Shown: in pieces, positions 5,711-7,965 of the stretch | Numbering within the stretch: position 1 is the stretch's first letter | How the letters are laid out: the number at the start of each line of letters is the position of its first letter | NCBI GenBank assembly: GCA_947088515.1 | Contig: CAMUHA010000158.1 | Span: 1 to 7,965 of the forward strand | Reading direction: 5' to 3' | Length of the DNA: 7,965 nt | Origin: an uncultured bacterium | Lineage (GTDB): Bacteria; Bacillota; Clostridia; Lachnospirales; Lachnospiraceae | Notes under the pieces: model-generated | What the model saw: the letters and a program-made list of their open reading frames with translations, nothing else | Databases searched by the model: none | Told to the model about the DNA's origin: nothing | Position numbers and translations under genes: made by a program

Positions 5711-7965
5711 TTAGGCGCCGCTATCTTTACCGTTCATTTGTCCTATGAGCAAATCCGCAAGGCGTTCTGTTTCTTCCTGGTCCAGGTTCGTCACTGCCTC
5801 CCGCAGTTTTTGGATATTCCTTCCCAAATCCTCCTCATATTCAAATGCCTGCAATTGATTCACTAACTGGTCCGCCTGGTCAATGTCCATATCCTCCATG
5901 GCAAACCGCACCATTTCAATGAGAGCTAATATCACCGAGCAGTCTGTCACTTCCTTTTTCTCCTCAGTTTCTATTCCAAATACCCCCTGTAGTTTTTGAC
6001 GGTAACTGCGCCACTCTTCCAAAAAGAGCGTTGTAAGGGACATCACCACATCTATTTTACCATCTCTTGCTGCATATTCCAATATTTTTGCAAGACCGGA
6101 TAAAGGTAAAATTCCTACAGTCGCCGCCAGGCTTTTCATGGCATGAACCTGTATCCTGTACTGCACCAGCTGTTCCAGGTCTTCAATTCTTCCAAAGGCA
6201 CGCTCTAAGCTGTCAGCAGCGGAATCAATCTGGGCATAAAACTCCTTTACAGTATATATCAAAAGCTCCCTGTCCGGCAAATGCAGCCAGGCATAACGCC
6301 AGTCAAGCCCCTCAACGGAAGGAAACTCCTCCAGAATATCTTCTGTATTCTCCATTCCTTCCACAGGCATAGTCTTCTGATTGGCGCCGGTATCTGCCAT
6401 TTGTTGTTTTTGCCGCTCCGCAGACGCTGCCTGCTGCAACAGTTTTTCCGGGAGTAATTTGACTATCATGTTTTCCAACTTCTCCGGCACAACAGGCTTG
6501 GATAAAAAGTCGTCAAAGCCTTCCGCCAGATATCTTTCTTTCGCTCCTGATATTGCATTTGCTGTAAGCACAACAACTGGCGTATCTTTGCATGGGTAAT
6601 GTGAAAGCGCTTTCATATAATGCAGCGTTTCCACACCATCCATTTCCGGCATCATATGGTCAAGAAAAATCAGGTCAAAATAGTTCTTTTTTATTAATTC
6701 CAGACATTCAGCGCCGCTCCCTGCATCCGTTACCTGAATCTGCGTCTTTTTCAGCAAATTCCGCAATACCTTCCGGTTCACCGCATTATCGTCAACCACC
6801 AGTATTTTTGCATCCGGAGCGTATAACTTTGTGTTATAATTGTTATTTTCCGCACTCTGCCGCACTCTGGATGTAAAGTCCCCAATTGGCTCAGGGTCAA
6901 TAATCTTTTGTTCCAGTACAAACCAGAACCTTGAACCTTTCCCATAGACACTCTCCACCTCCAGTCTGCTGCCTAACAATGCAAGCAGCTGGATTGTAAT
7001 ACTCATTCCCAGACCGCTGCCCTCAATGTGCCGGTTCCTGTTCTCCTCAATCCGCTCAAATTCTGCTGAAAGTCTGGGCAAATCCTCTTCTTTAATTCCT
7101 ATCCCAGTGTCCTCCACCTCAAACGTAAGTACCGCCATATCTCCTTTTCTCTGACATTGGATGCGCAGCCATATCGTTCCTTCATGAGTATATTTAACCG
7201 CATTGGTAAGAAGGTTGGTAAGTATCTGCCGGATGCGCACATCATCTCCATAAAGCCTTGACGGAACGTCCCGGCCCGCTTCCACCTTAAGAAAAATATT
7301 TTTGTCTTCCGCCCGCTGGGATGCCATATTCACAAGGTCATGTATCATGCTGCTGACATCATATTCTACAGGCACAATCTCCATTTTACCTGAATCAATC
7401 TTTGAAAAATCAAGAATGTCATTAATCAGCGCCAGCAGTGTCTGGCCTGCCGCATAAATGTCCATGGCATATTCCCTGATATTCGGTTCTGCTGACTCGC
7501 GCAAAATCATTTCATCCATGCCAAGCACCGCATTAATAGGCGTACGGATTTCATGGGACATATGCGCTAAAAACTTCCCCTTTGCCTCATTTGCCGCCAT
7601 TGCTTCATGTCTTGCCGTATCCGCATCCTTTTTGGCCTGTGCCAACTGTATATTCTGCTGCTGTGCCGCTTTTACCTTTTCCTCCAAAAGGCGTGCCGTT
7701 TCCTCTGCATTTGCGCGGTACTCTTTTGATATTTGTAAAACGTGCATAACCGCCATCAAAATTCCATAAACCATCATGCTGTACTGGCCTGCCGCATTTC
7801 CATAGATACCTTCAAACAAAGTATTTATAATTACATTGGCAATTCCCCCGGAAAGCAGCACAAGCGTGGATATAACTGACAGTACTGTCATATAACGTCT
7901 TTCCCTGTTATCTGACTGTATCAGACTGACAATTGCAGTCACACACACAACTCCCACTGCCACTG
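5711..7965 (-). CDS. Hybrid sensor histidine kinase with receiver and HPt domains (5' end outside window)
   Basis: At least 750 residues are visible; the reading frame is open to the window edge and the N-terminus is missing. Counting from the first GTG codon (7963), hydrophobic helices lie at about 1-16, 25-50 and 60-78, followed by a coiled coil (about 80-130). The HisKA box is FLAHMSHEIRTPINAVLG with phospho-His137. ATP-binding motifs are the N-box RQILTNLLTNAVKYT (245-259), G1 EDTGIGI (284-290) and GSGLGM (315-320). A receiver at about 385-505 has KILVVDDN, FLDHMMPEMDG with Asp435, and Lys489. An HPt-like helical segment has HAMKSLAATVG with His607. All residues for a His137-Asp435-His607 relay are present. 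About 70 helical, acidic residues (672-742) follow the HPt. The last step is likely to the second receiver of the downstream protein. The membrane segments suggest a multi-helix N-terminal sensor, but the ligand-binding part is not in view. It stops with TAA at 5713-5711. Confidence 0.92.
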   Translation of the reverse strand, partial: VAVGVVCVTAIVSLIQSDNRERRYMTVLSVISTLVLLSGGIANVIINTLFEGIYGNAAGQYSMMVYGILMAVMHVLQISKEYRANAEETARLLEEKVKAAQQQNIQLAQAKKDADTARHEAMAANEAKGKFLAHMSHEIRTPINAVLGMDEMILRESAEPNIREYAMDIYAAGQTLLALINDILDFSKIDSGKMEIVPVEYDVSSMIHDLVNMASQRAEDKNIFLKVEAGRDVPSRLYGDDVRIRQILTNLLTNAVKYTHEGTIWLRIQCQRKGDMAVLTFEVEDTGIGIKEEDLPRLSAEFERIEENRNRHIEGSGLGMSITIQLLALLGSRLEVESVYGKGSRFWFVLEQKIIDPEPIGDFTSRVRQSAENNNYNTKLYAPDAKILVVDDNAVNRKVLRNLLKKTQIQVTDAGSGAECLELIKKNYFDLIFLDHMMPEMDGVETLHYMKALSHYPCKDTPVVVLTANAISGAKERYLAEGFDDFLSKPVVPEKLENMIVKLLPEKLLQQAASAERQKQQMADTGANQKTMPVEGMENTEDILEEFPSVEGLDWRYAWLHLPDRELLIYTVKEFYAQIDSAADSLERAFGRIEDLEQLVQYRIQVHAMKSLAATVGILPLSGLAKILEYAARDGKIDVVMSLTTLFLEEWRSYRQKLQGVFGIETEEKKEVTDCSVILALIEMVRFAMEDMDIDQADQLVNQLQAFEYEEDLGRNIQKLREAVTNLDQEETERLADLLIGQMNGKDSGA
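6602..6615. promoter_or_regulatory. Perfect cre-like palindrome inside the hybrid kinase gene
   Basis: TGAAAGCGCTTTCA is a perfect 14-bp palindrome identical to the idealised catabolite-responsive element bound by CcpA/LacI-family regulators in Firmicutes. It lies within the receiver-coding part of the kinase gene, where it encodes Met-Lys-Ala-Leu-Ser. Intragenic cre sites can act as transcription roadblocks, which would lower expression of the kinase distal part and the receiver gene. Because the codons used are ordinary, chance occurrence cannot be excluded. Confidence 0.35.

Noticed and set aside
1..7965. CRISPR arrays, tRNA/rRNA genes, insertion sequences or attachment sites
   Set aside because: I saw no regularly spaced repeats, RNA-gene signatures, transposase genes or terminal repeats flanking any segment on either strand.

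Overview
The window comes from a low-to-moderate G+C Gram-positive genome, most likely a gut-type Clostridia (Lachnospiraceae-like). This is inferred from AAAGGAG-type ribosome binding sites, the BlaI/M56 peptidase pair, the hybrid-kinase architecture and the protein style; no rRNA or marker gene is present. All real genes lie on the minus strand, so transcription runs from high to low coordinates.

Layout in transcription order. (1) 7965-5711: the 3' part of a large membrane-bound hybrid histidine kinase (transmembrane helices, coiled coil, HisKA, HATPase, receiver, HPt, helical tail). Its N-terminus lies outside the window. (2) 5668-4892: a protein with two receiver-like domains, the first without its phosphorylation residues and the second canonical, and no output domain. 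It follows the kinase by 42 nt, so the two are probably one operon and one phosphorelay. (3) 4880-4800: a long stem ending in TTTTT that looks like an intrinsic terminator for that operon. The promoter and operator of the next operon sit inside its loop. (4) 4741-4388 and 4255-2783: a BlaI/MecI-family repressor and a BlaR1-like M56 membrane metallopeptidase that has no penicillin-binding sensor domain. They are separated by a 132-nt gap holding two adjacent strong hairpins. (5) 2736-2700: an intrinsic terminator. (6) 2517-148: a 789-aa lipoprotein joining an N-terminal beta-propeller-like region (one Asp-box) to a C-terminal ABC solute-binding domain. It is followed after 3 nt by (7) the start of a MalF/UgpA-type sugar ABC permease, cut by the window edge.

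The most interesting observation is regulatory. The promoter of blaI-blaR1 and the promoter of the solute-binding-protein/permease operon share the same layout: TTGACA, 6 nt, then a dyad matching GACTATTGTNNTAGTY overlapping an extended -10. The transporter promoter carries a second perfect copy just downstream. The window alone therefore predicts that a BlaI/BlaR1-type proteolytic derepression switch controls an ABC importer with a propeller-fused binding protein, instead of a beta-lactamase. The inducing ligand is unknown, and the linkage of the kinase/receiver operon to this switch is by proximity only.
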